The notes beneath the pieces are model-generated. The model was not told the DNA's origin. It did no database searches and worked only from the letters and a program-made list of their open reading frames with translations. A stretch of DNA of 64,000 nt from Mesorhizobium ciceri biovar biserrulae WSM1271 (lineage in GTDB: Bacteria > Pseudomonadota > Alphaproteobacteria > Rhizobiales > Rhizobiaceae). The position numbers were made by a program, and so were the translations under genes. Positions 16,143-24,496 of the stretch are shown in pieces (within the stretch, counting starts at the first letter, position 1; each line of letters begins with the position of its first letter). The stretch spans positions 1,488,001 through 1,552,000 of the forward strand of contig NC_014923.1 in assembly GCF_000185905.1 (NCBI RefSeq). The letters are read 5' to 3'.

Positions 16143-16868
16143 TCAGTTGCCGTCGCCGGCCGGCAGCGAGAAGATATAGCCCTCGCCGCGCACCGTGCGC
16201 AGGAATTTCGGATTGGCGGGATCGGCCTCGATCTTTTTGCGCAGCCGCATGATGCGAATGTCGACCGCGCGTGACGATTCCGGATCTTCGGTGAAACCGA
16301 TCGCCTCGGAGATAGCGGCGCGGGTCAGCAGCCGGTTGGCGCGGGTGAGGAAAATCTCCAGCACGTCGAACTCGCTCTTGGCCATGTCGATCACCACGCC
16401 ATTGGCGCCGGTGACCAGCCTGCCGTCGAGATCGGCCTGGAAGGGGCCGAAGGCAACGGAACGGCGATCCGCCCCGGCCCTCTTGTCCTGCAGCTCTTTG
16501 GGCTGGGGAACCCGGCGCAACACGCTGCGCACCCTGGCCAGCACCTCGCGCAATTCGTAAGGCTTGACGATGTAGTCGTCGGCACCGAGTTCCAGCCCGA
16601 CAATGCGGTCGAGCGCGGTGCCGGCCGCGGTCGCATAGATGATGCCGATCGGCAGTTTCGAACGCAGCCAGCGGCCAAGCGAGAGGCCGTCCTCGCCGGG
16701 CATGGCGATGTCGAGAATGGCAAGATGAAACGACTGCGTTTCAACGAGGCTGCGCGCGGCGGCCGCACTTTCAGCGGTGGCCACGTCATATCCGGCGGCG
16801 CCAAGGTATTCGGCGACAGCGTCCCTCAGGTCGGGCTCATCCTCGACGATGACAATTCTTGCCCGCAC
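16143..16868 (-). CDS. OmpR-family response regulator
   Basis: Receiver plus winged helix. Phosphorylation residues are intact: VIVEDEPDLRD acidic pair, phospho-Asp in LAILDIAMPGEDG, Lys in IVKPYELRE; the C-terminal wHTH contains SRAVDIRIMRLRKKIE and TVRGEGYIF. I place the start at GTG, 8 nt after GGGAGCG; in-frame ATGs at 16919 and 16916 would add 16-17 residues and would overlap the divergent gene's possible ATG. It forms an operon with the hybrid kinase and is divergent from a second OmpR-type regulator. Confidence 0.87.
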   Translation of the reverse strand: MRARIVIVEDEPDLRDAVAEYLGAAGYDVATAESAAAARSLVETQSFHLAILDIAMPGEDGLSLGRWLRSKLPIGIIYATAAGTALDRIVGLELGADDYIVKPYELREVLARVRSVLRRVPQPKELQDKRAGADRRSVAFGPFQADLDGRLVTGANGVVIDMAKSEFDVLEIFLTRANRLLTRAAISEAIGFTEDPESSRAVDIRIMRLRKKIEADPANPKFLRTVRGEGYIFSLPAGDGN

Positions 16869-16883
16869 GATGCTTTCGCTCCC

Positions 16884-16899
16884 ACTTTCAGTGGAAAGT
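16884..16899. promoter_or_regulatory. Inverted repeat between two response regulator genes
   Basis: ACTTTC-AGTG-GAAAGT, a perfect 6-bp inverted repeat about 16 nt upstream of the GTG start of the canonical regulator. A possible binding site for either neighbouring regulator. Confidence 0.4.
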
Positions 16900-16962
16900 A
16901 GATTGGGTATAAACATCATGTCCAGCACTCATATCCGGGTTGCCAGGGAACGGTTGGAAAAC

Positions 16963-17664
16963 ATGGCCGCACGATCCGTCATTGCGCTCGTTTCGGTAGC
17001 CGAAGTGGTCGCGACCGAACTCGCCGACCATCTTGAACGGCGCGGCCATGACGTGCATCAGGCACGCCAGCCCTGGGAAGCCGAATCTCTGCTGTCGGGA
17101 AAGGGCATCGACGTCGTCGTCGTCGGCGACAGCCTCAGCCAGGCGGAGGGGCGGGACCTGCTCAGACGTTATGGCGGCCAAGGAGGAGGCGGTGAGGGCG
17201 GACCGGATTTCATCCTGATCTGCCGCCCGGCCGATCTTGTCGACAAGGTGCTGGCGCTGGAGCTTGGTGCGGCCGACGTCGTCGAGAGCCCGCTCAATGT
17301 CCGTGAACTGGCCGCCCGTGTCGGCGGCCTGCTTTCGCGCCGCGGCAGGGGCACCCAGGAACTGATCGTGCTGGAGAACGCGACCGTCGATCTGAGATCG
17401 GCGATGGTCATGCATCGCTCCGGCACGGAGGAACAGCTTTCGCCCGGTCAGGTGGCGCTGCTCAGGCTGTTCCTGGCCAGTCCGCGCAAGGTTTTGACGC
17501 GCGACGACATCATCGCCGCGGCGCCGGCCGAAAACGCCGATGCCTTCGATCGCTCGATCGATTCGCGCATCGTGCGGCTGCGCCGCAAACTCGACACCGA
17601 AACCATCACCACCATACGCGGCGCCGGCTACCGGTTCGATCCGCCGCGGCAATTCGCGGACTGA
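16963..17664 (+). CDS. OmpR-type regulator with degenerate receiver
   Basis: 233 residues from the ATG of MAARSVIALVS; an ATG at 16918 would add 15 residues. The C-terminal winged helix is normal (SIDSRIVRLRRKLDTE, TIRGAGYRFD). The receiver is atypical: the usual acidic pair is replaced (LVSVAEVV), the conserved Lys-Pro becomes Glu-Ser-Pro (VVESPLNVRELAARV), and a Gly-rich insert (GGQGGGGEGG) sits mid-domain, while an Asp remains in VVVVGDSLS. It may be controlled without phosphorylation. Divergent from a canonical OmpR-type regulator and lacking its own kinase. Confidence 0.83.
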   Translation: MAARSVIALVSVAEVVATELADHLERRGHDVHQARQPWEAESLLSGKGIDVVVVGDSLSQAEGRDLLRRYGGQGGGGEGGPDFILICRPADLVDKVLALELGAADVVESPLNVRELAARVGGLLSRRGRGTQELIVLENATVDLRSAMVMHRSGTEEQLSPGQVALLRLFLASPRKVLTRDDIIAAAPAENADAFDRSIDSRIVRLRRKLDTETITTIRGAGYRFDPPRQFAD

Positions 17665-17736
17665 TTGCCGGGCACTGACGCAGTCTCTGGTTTCGGGCAT
17701 CGGATTTTCGATCTCCGGCCCCGATGGTCTTGGCGC

Positions 17737-17904
17737 TCAGCGTACCAGCAGAAGCGATGGACCCACCGGCATGTCACTGCCCATGGTCAGCTCGCCAGCG
17801 TGGGCGCGGTCCCTGAGCAGCACGGTGGCAAGGCCGGCAAAGCCGAGCAGGCCCTGGGCGTAAAGCAGTGCGGAAAGCACCGAAGCGGCAAATTTCGTTT
17901 TCAT
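17737..17904 (-). CDS. Small secreted or membrane peptide
   Basis: 55 residues, MKTKFAASVLSALLYAQ onward: a basic start, a hydrophobic stretch (about 6-30) and a short polar tail after an Ala-His-Ala-Gly that could be a signal peptidase site. GGGGA lies 8-9 nt before the ATG. No family recognised. The reading frame, ribosome site and signal-like start together support a real small gene. Confidence 0.5.
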   Translation of the reverse strand: MKTKFAASVLSALLYAQGLLGFAGLATVLLRDRAHAGELTMGSDMPVGPSLLLVR

Positions 17905-17941
17905 CGTACCAATTCCCCAAAATGGTTTGTTGCTGGTCGCT

Positions 17942-18274
17942 TCAGGATACCCCCGAAGCGCCCGCGCCGCCCACGGAACCCCCCGTCTCGGCGCGGGCCT
18001 TCGGTCCTCTCGGCAGCAAGTTGCCGGAGGCGCCGCGCAAACCCGTCAGCCTAAGGCCGACCCGCCAGAGGGCCTTTAGCCGGGCGATGCGCAGGCTGGA
18101 AACAATCCAGACCGTGGCGAAAAACAGTGCGGCGTGCAGGGTCGAAATCTCGCCTGAAGTCATCGCGCCGAGGCTTGTCAGCGGGGTGCCGGCAACCGTG
18201 CCGACGCCGCAGATGACCGCTGCCGCGATGCTGATCCTGAAAAGCCAGGACAGCGCGTTCGATTTCGTTCCCAT
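17942..18274 (-). CDS. Small membrane protein, unknown function
   Basis: 110 residues from the ATG of MGTKSNALSW: two hydrophobic helices (about 8-30 and 45-64) and a basic, Gly-rich tail. An in-frame upstream ATG would add 10 residues. The ribosome site is weak. It lies on the same strand as, and 37 nt upstream of, the 55-residue peptide gene. No domain recognised; moderate confidence that it is real. Confidence 0.5.
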   Translation of the reverse strand: MGTKSNALSWLFRISIAAAVICGVGTVAGTPLTSLGAMTSGEISTLHAALFFATVWIVSSLRIARLKALWRVGLRLTGLRGASGNLLPRGPKARAETGGSVGGAGASGVS

Positions 18275-18627
18275 GTTCGTTACCGGCTGTTTTCGTTGCG
18301 TCAACTTTGCTTGCGGCCCGTATCCGGATCATGCCGCTTGAAACCTCGCTTTGTTGCAGTTCGGTTTCGAGATCTGCGGGGGTCCTTTCGAATACTGCTA
18401 ATTCGCACTTTCGTTTAGCGACGGATACCCATGTTCCTGACCTGGGTCTTGCTAGGGTCTCGCTGGCGGGCCACCGACGGCTCTAATGGGGTTGGCGTTT
18501 GTTAACCAGTGGAAACAGATTCGAAACACAAATGAGCATTTTGCGAAATCTCTCCGAAACATGACGTTGGGATAAGCAGCCATCGAATTGGAGCCGGCTG
18601 GACCGGCAGAGAGAGGGGATTTTCTTC
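18275..18627. other. Intergenic stretch, no gene seen
   Basis: About 350 bp upstream of the L,D-transpeptidase. I see no supported reading frame; it should contain that gene's promoter, but no clear -35/-10 pair or EcfG motif was found. Confidence 0.5.
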
Positions 18628-19083
18628 ATGCATACCGCCATTTCCGCCAAGCTCATCAACATCGCCGCCGCCGCGCTGACCGGTGCCGCACTGCTGTTCG
18701 GCTCGGGCGCCGCGCATGCCGCCAACAAGATCGTGGCGCGCGTTTCGCTTTCGCAGCAGATCATGGAAGTCTCCGTCGACGGCCGGCCGACCTTCGCCTG
18801 GAAAGTCTCCACCGGCGACCGGGCCCATGTGACGCCGACCGGCTCGTTCAAGCCGACCCGCATGCATGAAATGTGGTATTCGAAGAAATACGACAACGCC
18901 CCGATGCCGCACTCGGTCTTCTTCAGCGGCGGCTATGCGGTGCACGCGACCTATGCGATCAAGCGCCTCGGCCAGCCGGCTTCGCATGGCTGCGTGCGGC
19001 TGCACCCCGACAACGCCGCCGATTTCTACCAGCTCGTCGAAACCTTCGGGGCGACCAACACCAGCATCGTCATCGTCAAGTAG
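18628..19083 (+). CDS. L,D-transpeptidase (YkuD family)
   Basis: 151 residues: signal peptide (about 1-31, ending AHA-A) and a minimal YkuD domain with the catalytic set His106 (AVHATYAI), His120, Cys122 (ASHGCVRLHP). Acts in the periplasm, forming 3-3 peptidoglycan cross-links or attaching proteins to meso-diaminopimelate; rhizobial genomes carry many paralogs. No peptidoglycan-binding domain. A GAGAGGGG ribosome site precedes the ATG and a strong bidirectional terminator follows. Confidence 0.9.
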   Translation: MHTAISAKLINIAAAALTGAALLFGSGAAHAANKIVARVSLSQQIMEVSVDGRPTFAWKVSTGDRAHVTPTGSFKPTRMHEMWYSKKYDNAPMPHSVFFSGGYAVHATYAIKRLGQPASHGCVRLHPDNAADFYQLVETFGATNTSIVIVK

Positions 19084-19193
19084 CAGGCTGGAAACGGTGG
19101 CGTGGCAGCATGCTGCCGCGCCTCAAAGCTCCCTCCGGAAACGCTGCGGTATTGCGTACAGTTCAAACCGGCGGTATCGAGCCCAGCCAAAAA

Positions 19194-19226
19194 GAAAAGA
19201 GGCCGGGAATTTCCCGGCCTCTTTTC
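19194..19226. terminator. Bidirectional rho-independent terminator
   Basis: Perfect 16-bp stem GAAAAGAGGCCGGGAA around a single T, flanked by A and T tracts on both sides; serves the L,D-transpeptidase gene and the convergent RND pump gene. Confidence 0.85.
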
Positions 19227-19281
19227 TTTTGTTTCCATCGATTGGCCCCGCGCATTTCTGGGCGGGACTCCCTAGACCGTC

Positions 19282-22200
19282 CTAGCTCGGCAGTGCCGGC
19301 ATCAGCTTGGGGTCCGGCTTCTCCGCCAGATGAGGCAGGTCCTTGCTGGCGATGAAGGTGTAGAACATGGGCACGACGAAGAGCGTGAACATGGTGCCGA
19401 CCAGGATGCCGGTGAAGATGACCAGGCCCATCGAATAGCGGGCCGCGGCACCAGCGCCGCTGGACGTGATCAGCGGCACAACGCCGAGCGCCATCGCCGC
19501 CGTCGTCATCAGGATCGGCCGCAGGCGCACCTTGGCCGAGGCGATGATGGCATCGCGCCGCCGCATGCCATGCTTTTCACGCTGCTGGTTGGCGAACTCG
19601 ACCAGCAGGATGCCGTGCTTGGTTATCAGACCGATCAGTGTGATCAGGCCGACCTGCGTGTAGATGTTGAGCGTGCCGAGGCCCAGATTGAGCGGCACGA
19701 TCGCGCCGAAGATCGACAACGGCACCGCCATCATGATGATCAGCGGGTCACGGAAGCTTTCAAACTGCGCCGCCAGCACCAGATAGATGACGACAACTGC
19801 GGCCGCGAAAGCGATCAGGATGGTGTTGCCCTGTTCCTTTTCCTGCCGCGATTGACCGGAATAATCGATGAAGAACGTGTCGGGCAGGCTCTCCTTGGCG
19901 ATGTCCTCCAGCGCCTTCAGCCCGTCGCCGGTGGTGACGCCGGGCAGCGGAAGCGCCGAAATCGTCGACGAATTCAGCTGGTTGAACTGCTCGATCGCCG
20001 CCGGCGCCGCATTGGTCGAAATCTTGACCACCGCCGATAGCGGCACCATCTCGCCGGTCACGCTGCGTACGAAATATTCGCCGAGCTTGTCGGGGTCGTC
20101 GCGGAACTCCTGCGGCACCTGCGGGATGATGTCGTAGCTGTTGGAATCGCGGTCGAACTGCGCCACTTCGGCGCCGCCGACCAGCAAGGTCAGCGTGCGG
20201 CCGATATCGGCGATCGGCAGGTTCAGCGCGGCGGCGCGGTCGCGGTCGATGGTCACCGTCACCTCCGGTGCGTCATAAGCCATCGAATTCTGCACGACGA
20301 TGAAGCGGCCGGAGGCCTGCGCCTTGTTCTTGATCTGCTCGGCCACCTCGTACACTTCCGAGGAAGCGCCGGTCGATCGCACCACCATGGAAATGGGCAG
20401 GCCGCCGCCGGAGCCCGGCAGCGTCGGCGGTGCGAAGACGAAGGCCTCGACACCGGCCACTTTGGCGATACGGGCCGTAATGTCAGCCTGCAGTTCCTTC
20501 GAATTGCGCTTGCGTTCCGCCCAGTCCTTGAAGGCATAGCCGACGAAGGCGCTGTTTGTCGTGCCGCCGAAGGCGACGGCCGAGAACTGCGCCCGTGTTT
20601 CGGGAATATCCTTCACCAGGCCGAGGATCTGGTTGACGTATGTCTCGGTGTAATCGGACGTCGCATAACGCGGCGCCGTCACAATCGAGAGCAGAAAGCC
20701 CTGGTCCTCTTCCGGGGCAAGTTCGCTCGAGGTCTTGGTGAACATGAAGCCGGTGACGCCGACAAGCGCAAGCACGATGATCAGCGTCAATGGGCGATAG
20801 TTCAGCGATCCGGTGACGGCGCGTTCATAGACATGCTCGACGCGCGCGAAGGTGCCGTCGACAATGCGCTGGAAACGGCCCGGCGTGCCGGACTTCAAGA
20901 GGCGTGCCGACATCATCGGGGTGATGGTGATGGCGATGACACCCGACAGCACCACCGAGCCGGCGAGCGTGACCGCGAATTCACGGAACAGCGCGCCGGT
21001 CAGGCCGCCGGTAAATGCCAGCGGTGCGAACACGGCGGCCAGCGTCATGGTCATGGCAACGATGGCTGATGCGATTTCGCGCATACCGCTGAACGCAGCC
21101 TGCATCGGCGACATGTGATCTTCTTCCATGTGACGGTGGATGTTCTCCACCACCACGATGGCGTCGTCGACGACCAGGCCGATCGCCAGCACCATGGCCA
21201 GCAGCGACAGAAGGTTGATCGAGTAGCCAACCGCGAACAAAAGGAAGCAGACGCCGATCAGCGACAACGGGATGGTGATGATCGGCATCATCACCGACCG
21301 GAAGGAGCCAAGGAACAGAAGGATGACGACGACGACGATGGCAACCGCCTCGCCGATGGTCTTGAACACCTCTTCAATCGAGGCGCTGATCTGCCCGGTC
21401 GCGTCGTAGACGACCTCGATCGTCATGCCTTTCGGCAGTGTCTCCTGAATCTGCGGCACCAGCTTGGTGAGCGCAGCCGCCGTGGTCAGCGGATTGGCCG
21501 CCGGCGTCGGGAAGATGGCGAGGAAGGTGCCTGGCTTGCCGTTGAACGAGACCCTGGTATCGGTGTTCTCGGCGGCGAGTTCGACGCGAGCCACGTCGCG
21601 CAACCGCACCACATTGCCGTCGGTCGAGCGCAGCGGCAGCTCGGCGAATGCCTCCGGCGTCTGCAATGTCGAGCGCACGGTGATCGAGGAAACGACATAC
21701 TCGTTCTGGGTGTTGCCAGGCGCCGACAGGAAGTTGGAATTGTTGATCGCCGTCAGCAGTTCGGAGGCGGTCACGCCGCGCGCTGCAAGTTTGACCGGAT
21801 CGATCCAGACGCGCATCGAGTATTCCTGGGCGCCGAAGATCTGCACGTCGGCGACGCCTTCGACCGTCGACATGCGCGGTCTGATGACGCGCTCGATATA
21901 CTCCGTCAGCTGCTCCTTCGTCATGTTCGGATTCTGCATCGAGATGTACATCATCGCGAACTGCTGGCCGGTGCCCTTGACGATGACAGGGTCCTTCGAC
22001 GCGTCCGGCAAAGTGCCGCGCACGCCCTGGACCTTGGACAGAACTTCGGTCAGCGCGACGTCGGGGTTCGAGCCGAGCTTCATCTGCACCGTCACGGTGC
22101 TGGAGGACGGGCGGCTGGACGAGGTGACGTAGTCGATGTTTTCGGTCGAGGCGACGGCGCGGGCGATCGGGGCGGAAATGAAGCCCTGGATCAGATCGGC

Positions 22201-22365
22201 GCTGGCGCCTGGATAGGCCGTGGTGATCGTGATGGCCGTTTCATCGACCTTCGGATACTGCCGGATCGACAGGTTGAAGATGCCCTGGAAACCCAGGAGC
22301 AGGATCATGCAAGCAAGGACCGTCGAAAGAACAGGCCGGCGAATGAAGAGATCTGAAAAGCTCAT
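19282..22365 (-). CDS. RND efflux permease (HAE1/AcrB type)
   Basis: 1027 residues, the usual AcrB length. N-terminal FIRRPVLSTVLAC helix, large periplasmic loops after TM1 and TM7, and the proton-relay helix with adjacent Asp residues in AIGLVVDDAIVVVEN. It exchanges protons for hydrophobic or amphiphilic substrates through a trimer in the inner membrane. The start overlaps the adaptor stop by ATGA, showing translational coupling. No outer-membrane TolC-like gene is in the cluster, so a shared OMP is expected. Regulated with the adaptor by the divergent TetR protein. Confidence 0.92.
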   Translation of the reverse strand: MSFSDLFIRRPVLSTVLACMILLLGFQGIFNLSIRQYPKVDETAITITTAYPGASADLIQGFISAPIARAVASTENIDYVTSSSRPSSSTVTVQMKLGSNPDVALTEVLSKVQGVRGTLPDASKDPVIVKGTGQQFAMMYISMQNPNMTKEQLTEYIERVIRPRMSTVEGVADVQIFGAQEYSMRVWIDPVKLAARGVTASELLTAINNSNFLSAPGNTQNEYVVSSITVRSTLQTPEAFAELPLRSTDGNVVRLRDVARVELAAENTDTRVSFNGKPGTFLAIFPTPAANPLTTAAALTKLVPQIQETLPKGMTIEVVYDATGQISASIEEVFKTIGEAVAIVVVVILLFLGSFRSVMMPIITIPLSLIGVCFLLFAVGYSINLLSLLAMVLAIGLVVDDAIVVVENIHRHMEEDHMSPMQAAFSGMREIASAIVAMTMTLAAVFAPLAFTGGLTGALFREFAVTLAGSVVLSGVIAITITPMMSARLLKSGTPGRFQRIVDGTFARVEHVYERAVTGSLNYRPLTLIIVLALVGVTGFMFTKTSSELAPEEDQGFLLSIVTAPRYATSDYTETYVNQILGLVKDIPETRAQFSAVAFGGTTNSAFVGYAFKDWAERKRNSKELQADITARIAKVAGVEAFVFAPPTLPGSGGGLPISMVVRSTGASSEVYEVAEQIKNKAQASGRFIVVQNSMAYDAPEVTVTIDRDRAAALNLPIADIGRTLTLLVGGAEVAQFDRDSNSYDIIPQVPQEFRDDPDKLGEYFVRSVTGEMVPLSAVVKISTNAAPAAIEQFNQLNSSTISALPLPGVTTGDGLKALEDIAKESLPDTFFIDYSGQSRQEKEQGNTILIAFAAAVVVIYLVLAAQFESFRDPLIIMMAVPLSIFGAIVPLNLGLGTLNIYTQVGLITLIGLITKHGILLVEFANQQREKHGMRRRDAIIASAKVRLRPILMTTAAMALGVVPLITSSGAGAAARYSMGLVIFTGILVGTMFTLFVVPMFYTFIASKDLPHLAEKPDPKLMPALPS

Positions 22366-23693
22366 TGCTGGTCGGCCTGCTTGTTCGCCGATTTGGTCGG
22401 GTCGATGGTGTTGTCCACAACGACGGACATGCCGTTGAAGAGGCGGTTCTGACCGGCGGTGACGACCTCGTCGCCGGCCTTCAGCCCCTCGACGATCTCG
22501 ACCATGCCTTGATTGCGGCGGCCGGGCTTGACGAACACCTGCGACAGCACGAGCGCGGGCTTGTCACCTTCCGCCGCCGGCTTGGCCCCATCGGCAGCCT
22601 TGTCAGTTGGCTTTGCCGCATCGGCGGCAGGCTTGGCTGCATCAGCCGCCGGCTTCATGGCATCGGCCGGCTTGGTGTCCGCAGGCTTGGCGTCAGCCGA
22701 TTTGTCGGCTGCCGGCGCAGCGGGTTTTTCCTCCGGCTTGGCAGCTGGCGCTGTCTCGGCGGGCTTGGCTGGCTGCACCACGAAGATGTAGTCGCCATAG
22801 AGACTTGTCGTCAGCGCCGTCTGCGGCAGGGTCAGCACGTTCTGCTCTTCGGGCAGTTCGACACGCACCTGCACGAACTGGCCGGGGGTCAGCTTGCCAT
22901 CGGGATTGGCGACTTCCGCCCGGATGTTCACCAGCCGGCTGGACGAGTCGATCTTCGGGTCTATGCCACGAATGGCGCCTGCGAATGGCCTGTCCTCGCC
23001 GCCAAAGCCCAATCGAATCGTCTGGCCGATCTTGAGCAAGGCGAGTTGCTGTTCGGGAACCGTGAAATCGACCCGCATCGTGTCGAGGTCCTGCAATGTC
23101 ACCACGGCGGTGCCGGGCGCCAGATACTGGCCGACATCGATCTTCGGGATACCCACCGTGCCGCCGAAAGGCGCCGTCAGCTGCTTCTGGTCGAGCACGG
23201 CCTGCAGTTTGGTGACTTGGGATGCCGAGGCCGAGGCCGCCGCACGCGCCGTGTCCAGCGTCGAGTCGGAGCCAACGCCACGCCTGGTCAGTTCGATGGC
23301 GCGGGCAAGTGAGGTCTGGTCTAGCGCGGCTTGCGCCTTCTGTGCATCGAGGTCGGCGCGCTCGACGGCGTCATCGAGTTGCAGCAGAACCGCATTGTCC
23401 GCCACCTTCTGGTTGGCATGGAAAAGGATGTCCTTGACGATACCGGTAGTCTCGACCGTCAGGTCGACACCGCGCACCGCCTTGACCGTGCCGATCGCCT
23501 CGACGCCTGGCGTCCAGGCCGAAGGCTTGGCGATGGTCGTCGAAACGGTTGCCGCCGGCGGCTTCATCGATGCGAAGTACTGCTTGATGCCGTTGTCGCG
23601 CAGGAAGTTGAAGCCGACGATGCCGCCGACCACGACGACGAGCAGGGCCAGAACCAGAACAATGATAAAGATACGGAGTATGCGCTTGAACAA
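22362..23693 (-). CDS. RND periplasmic adaptor with Ala/Lys/Pro-rich insert
   Basis: 443 residues from a TTG start preceded by GAGGGG (6 nt spacing); ATG readings further upstream would run through the TetR operator. One N-terminal membrane anchor (about 5-25), lipoyl/barrel-sandwich halves (TVKAVRGVDLTVETTG; TAPFGGTVG), a hairpin between them, and a beta-barrel (FVQVRVELPEEQNVLTLPQ). Unusually, residues about 309-380 are a low-complexity stretch of repeated KPA/ADAAKPA units inserted in the membrane-proximal domain. Bridges the inner-membrane pump to an outer-membrane channel. Coupled to the pump gene by an ATGA overlap. Confidence 0.9.
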   Translation of the reverse strand: MFKRILRIFIIVLVLALLVVVVGGIVGFNFLRDNGIKQYFASMKPPAATVSTTIAKPSAWTPGVEAIGTVKAVRGVDLTVETTGIVKDILFHANQKVADNAVLLQLDDAVERADLDAQKAQAALDQTSLARAIELTRRGVGSDSTLDTARAAASASASQVTKLQAVLDQKQLTAPFGGTVGIPKIDVGQYLAPGTAVVTLQDLDTMRVDFTVPEQQLALLKIGQTIRLGFGGEDRPFAGAIRGIDPKIDSSSRLVNIRAEVANPDGKLTPGQFVQVRVELPEEQNVLTLPQTALTTSLYGDYIFVVQPAKPAETAPAAKPEEKPAAPAADKSADAKPADTKPADAMKPAADAAKPAADAAKPTDKAADGAKPAAEGDKPALVLSQVFVKPGRRNQGMVEIVEGLKAGDEVVTAGQNRLFNGMSVVVDNTIDPTKSANKQADQQ

Positions 23694-23787
23694 GGAAGTC
23701 CCCTCAGTCGAAATCCGGCGCGAAGCGCGGATATCGGGACACATACCGACTGCGGGTCCCGATTTCAAATAATGGCGGTCTTCCTGT

Positions 23788-23801
23788 ACCGTCTGGACGG
23801 T
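23788..23801. promoter_or_regulatory. Probable TetR operator
   Basis: ACCGTC-TG-GACGGT, a perfect 6-bp inverted repeat between the divergent adaptor and TetR genes, 37 nt before the TetR start. Typical position and form for autoregulation plus pump repression. Confidence 0.65.
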
Positions 23802-23838
23802 CTTGTCAATTGGGCCTAAGCTTGCGATGGGAGGCACC

Positions 23839-24372
23839 ATGAGAGCCCAAAGACCGAATTCGCGCGAGAAGATTCTCGCCGCGGCGGCTGATGTTGCCCG
23901 GGAATCCGGACCAGGCAGCCTGTCGCTGGATGCCGTCGCCAGCCGTGCCGGCGTGTCGAAGGGAGGGCTCCTCTACAATTTCCCGACCAAGGCCAAATTG
24001 ATGCAAGGTTTGGTCGAAGGCTATCTGCGCGAGTTCGAGCACGCGCTGGAAGCCGCCCGCACAAATGACAAGGACGAAAATCCCCTGGCCGTCTACATCA
24101 GGCTGTCGGCCAATGATTGCGAGGAAAAGCAGCCGTCGGCGTCCTGGATCTTCTCGGCTATCGCCGAGGATCCCGATTTCATGATGCCGATAAAGACCTT
24201 CAAGCGGCAGCTTTTCGAGCGGCTGAAGGGCGAGACGCCGGATCTCAAATCGCTGTTGATCTGCTATCTCGCCATCGAGGGATTGCGCAGCATGAACCTC
24301 TTCGATTCGGATGTCCTGTCGAAAGACGAGCGCCAGTTGTTGGTATCGTCCCTGCTCGAGATTGCCAAATAG
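23839..24372 (+). CDS. TetR/AcrR family repressor of the efflux operon
   Basis: 177 residues. N-terminal HTH (about 28-50: SLDAVASRAGVSKGGLLYNFP) and a helical ligand-binding domain (TetR_C-like with MMPIKTFKRQLFERL). The start is the ATG with GGGAGG 5 nt upstream; earlier in-frame starts would include operator sequence. Divergent from the RND adaptor with a palindrome between, so it should repress both until an efflux substrate binds. Confidence 0.87.
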   Translation: MRAQRPNSREKILAAAADVARESGPGSLSLDAVASRAGVSKGGLLYNFPTKAKLMQGLVEGYLREFEHALEAARTNDKDENPLAVYIRLSANDCEEKQPSASWIFSAIAEDPDFMMPIKTFKRQLFERLKGETPDLKSLLICYLAIEGLRSMNLFDSDVLSKDERQLLVSSLLEIAK

Positions 24373-24496
24373 GCGCCGCCCACCCGCTTTTCGGCGGGCC
24401 TGTTCGTGAACGCGGCGTTCGCCGGCGTCACACAGGGTTCATCGTGCGGACATAGCGTCTTCCCAGTTCTTTGCTGCAATGCATCTGGAGTGGGAC

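Noticed and set aside
21115..22356. 413-codon plus-strand frame opposite the RND pump
   Set aside because: His/Arg/Asp-rich antisense shadow of a clear AcrB-type gene.
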